Assembly (NCBI RefSeq): GCF_040954835.1
Contig: NC_090704.1
Coordinates: 35,344,979-35,408,978 of the forward strand
Direction: 5' to 3'
DNA from: Lepisosteus oculatus
Taxonomy: Eukaryota > Chordata > Actinopteri > Semionotiformes > Lepisosteidae
Length of the DNA stretch: 64,000 bases
Shown: positions 63,271-64,000 of the stretch, piece by piece
Position numbering within the stretch: the first letter of the stretch is position 1
How the letters are laid out: every line of letters begins with the position of its first letter
The notes under the pieces: model-generated
The model's input: the letters and a program-made list of their open reading frames with translations, nothing else
Databases searched by the model: none
What the model was told of the DNA's origin: nothing
Made by a program: the position numbers and the translations under genes

Positions 63271-64000
63271 GAATTATATTTTGTATGCTATTGAGGAAGC
63301 ACTGACAGCTCAACAGTGTCAGTTCTCATAATAGGACACTTTTACAGAGGCATGTAGGGTCAATATGTATAAAAACAAACCGTCTGTTTTTGACCTCACT
63401 CAATAAGCCTGTGTAAAATGAACTAACCTGAGGTTGTGTTATGAGATAATTGAGGTCAGTGGTCAAAATGACCTCATTTCACTCATTTTGTAACTCATTT
63501 TGTAACCTTTAAATCCAATACTTCGTGTATCACAGGTAGGTTTAACTTTGAGCACCTCTGTCTCCTGTAGTAATTTTCAAAAGTAATTAGTCAACAGTTG
63601 TTTGATTTCATATGGCATGACCTCTATCAACATCTTGGTGTTTCCATTGGAAAATTCATTTTCCCTTTGCACATGTATATTAACACCTGCAGGTTAAGAC
63701 AAAAGTCTTTGCGCTCTTCAGTCGAGTTCATCTTCACTACTTTTTGGTTAATAAATTCTTATTACACTGTACATATTGATATGGGCTATGCTCAAAAGCC
63801 TCTCATTAGATTAAAGAAAAACGTAGATAACTTCCTAATTAAAAAAAAGAAGCTTTTTAAACTCTTGTGCTTAATTAGCATCCTAGACATTGTTACGATT
63901 TAATTTTTTTCCCTGTATGTAAGAAGTTATAGTTCAACTGGAAACATTTTCTGACTAGAGTGCCAGGGCCAGGCTTACAGCTGGGCCACTGTCCACAGCG
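63271..64000 (+). other. UBALD2: UBALD2 intron 2, right edge of window
   Basis: AT-rich, nothing recognised. The window ends before UBALD2 exon 3. Confidence 0.5.

Noticed and set aside
58607..64000. UBALD2 exon 3 within the window
   Set aside because: No sequence encoding the expected MCTPSNTPATPP block preceded by an acceptor was found.

Overview
The window is vertebrate nuclear DNA, most likely from a ray-finned fish. The species cannot be fixed from sequence alone. The evidence is two vertebrate genes with GT-AG introns, and interspersed repeats of kinds familiar from fish genomes: tRNA-derived SINEs, an L2-like LINE 3' end, and hAT-like and pogo-like non-autonomous elements. There is no bacterial-type operon, no CRISPR array and no intact transposase.

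Two genes lie head to head, with start codons 6.25 kb apart. RNF157, a RING E3 ubiquitin ligase related to mahogunin (MGRN1), fills 7345-43142 on the minus strand. All 19 coding exons could be assembled with conserved reading phase into a 688-residue protein. It has an N-terminal myristoylation-type start, a conserved N-terminal domain, a C3HC4 RING at residues 275-313 and a long Ser/Glu-rich tail ending in GPLAV. UBALD2 (FAM100B) begins at 49397 on the plus strand. Its exon 1 (UBA-like domain) and exon 2 are present, and its last exon lies beyond the right edge. From memory, RNF157 next to UBALD2 is also the human chromosome 17q25 arrangement.

Layout: 1-4700 is intergenic with an 813-bp pogo-like element and a SINE. 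4700-7344 is probable RNF157 3' UTR. 7345-43142 is RNF157 with repeat-rich introns. 43143-49396 is the shared upstream region, with a consensus CRE upstream of RNF157 and eight same-orientation CCAAT boxes upstream of UBALD2. 49397-64000 is UBALD2 exons 1-2 and introns.

The most unusual items are these. (1) RNF157 intron 14 is almost wholly a 12-copy, 52-bp tandem repeat in which each unit copies the end of exon 14 plus its 5' splice site. (2) Eight CCAAT boxes lie in about 300 bp before UBALD2. (3) A PSAP tetrapeptide sits beside a PPGY motif in RNF157 exon 12. (4) An uninterrupted (GGGACA)n array and a roughly 780-bp TCTCTG-type array with higher-order structure lie in intron 2. (5) A 3'-truncated U2 snRNA copy lies between the genes. 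I found no wholly new biological system. These are the observations I would follow up.
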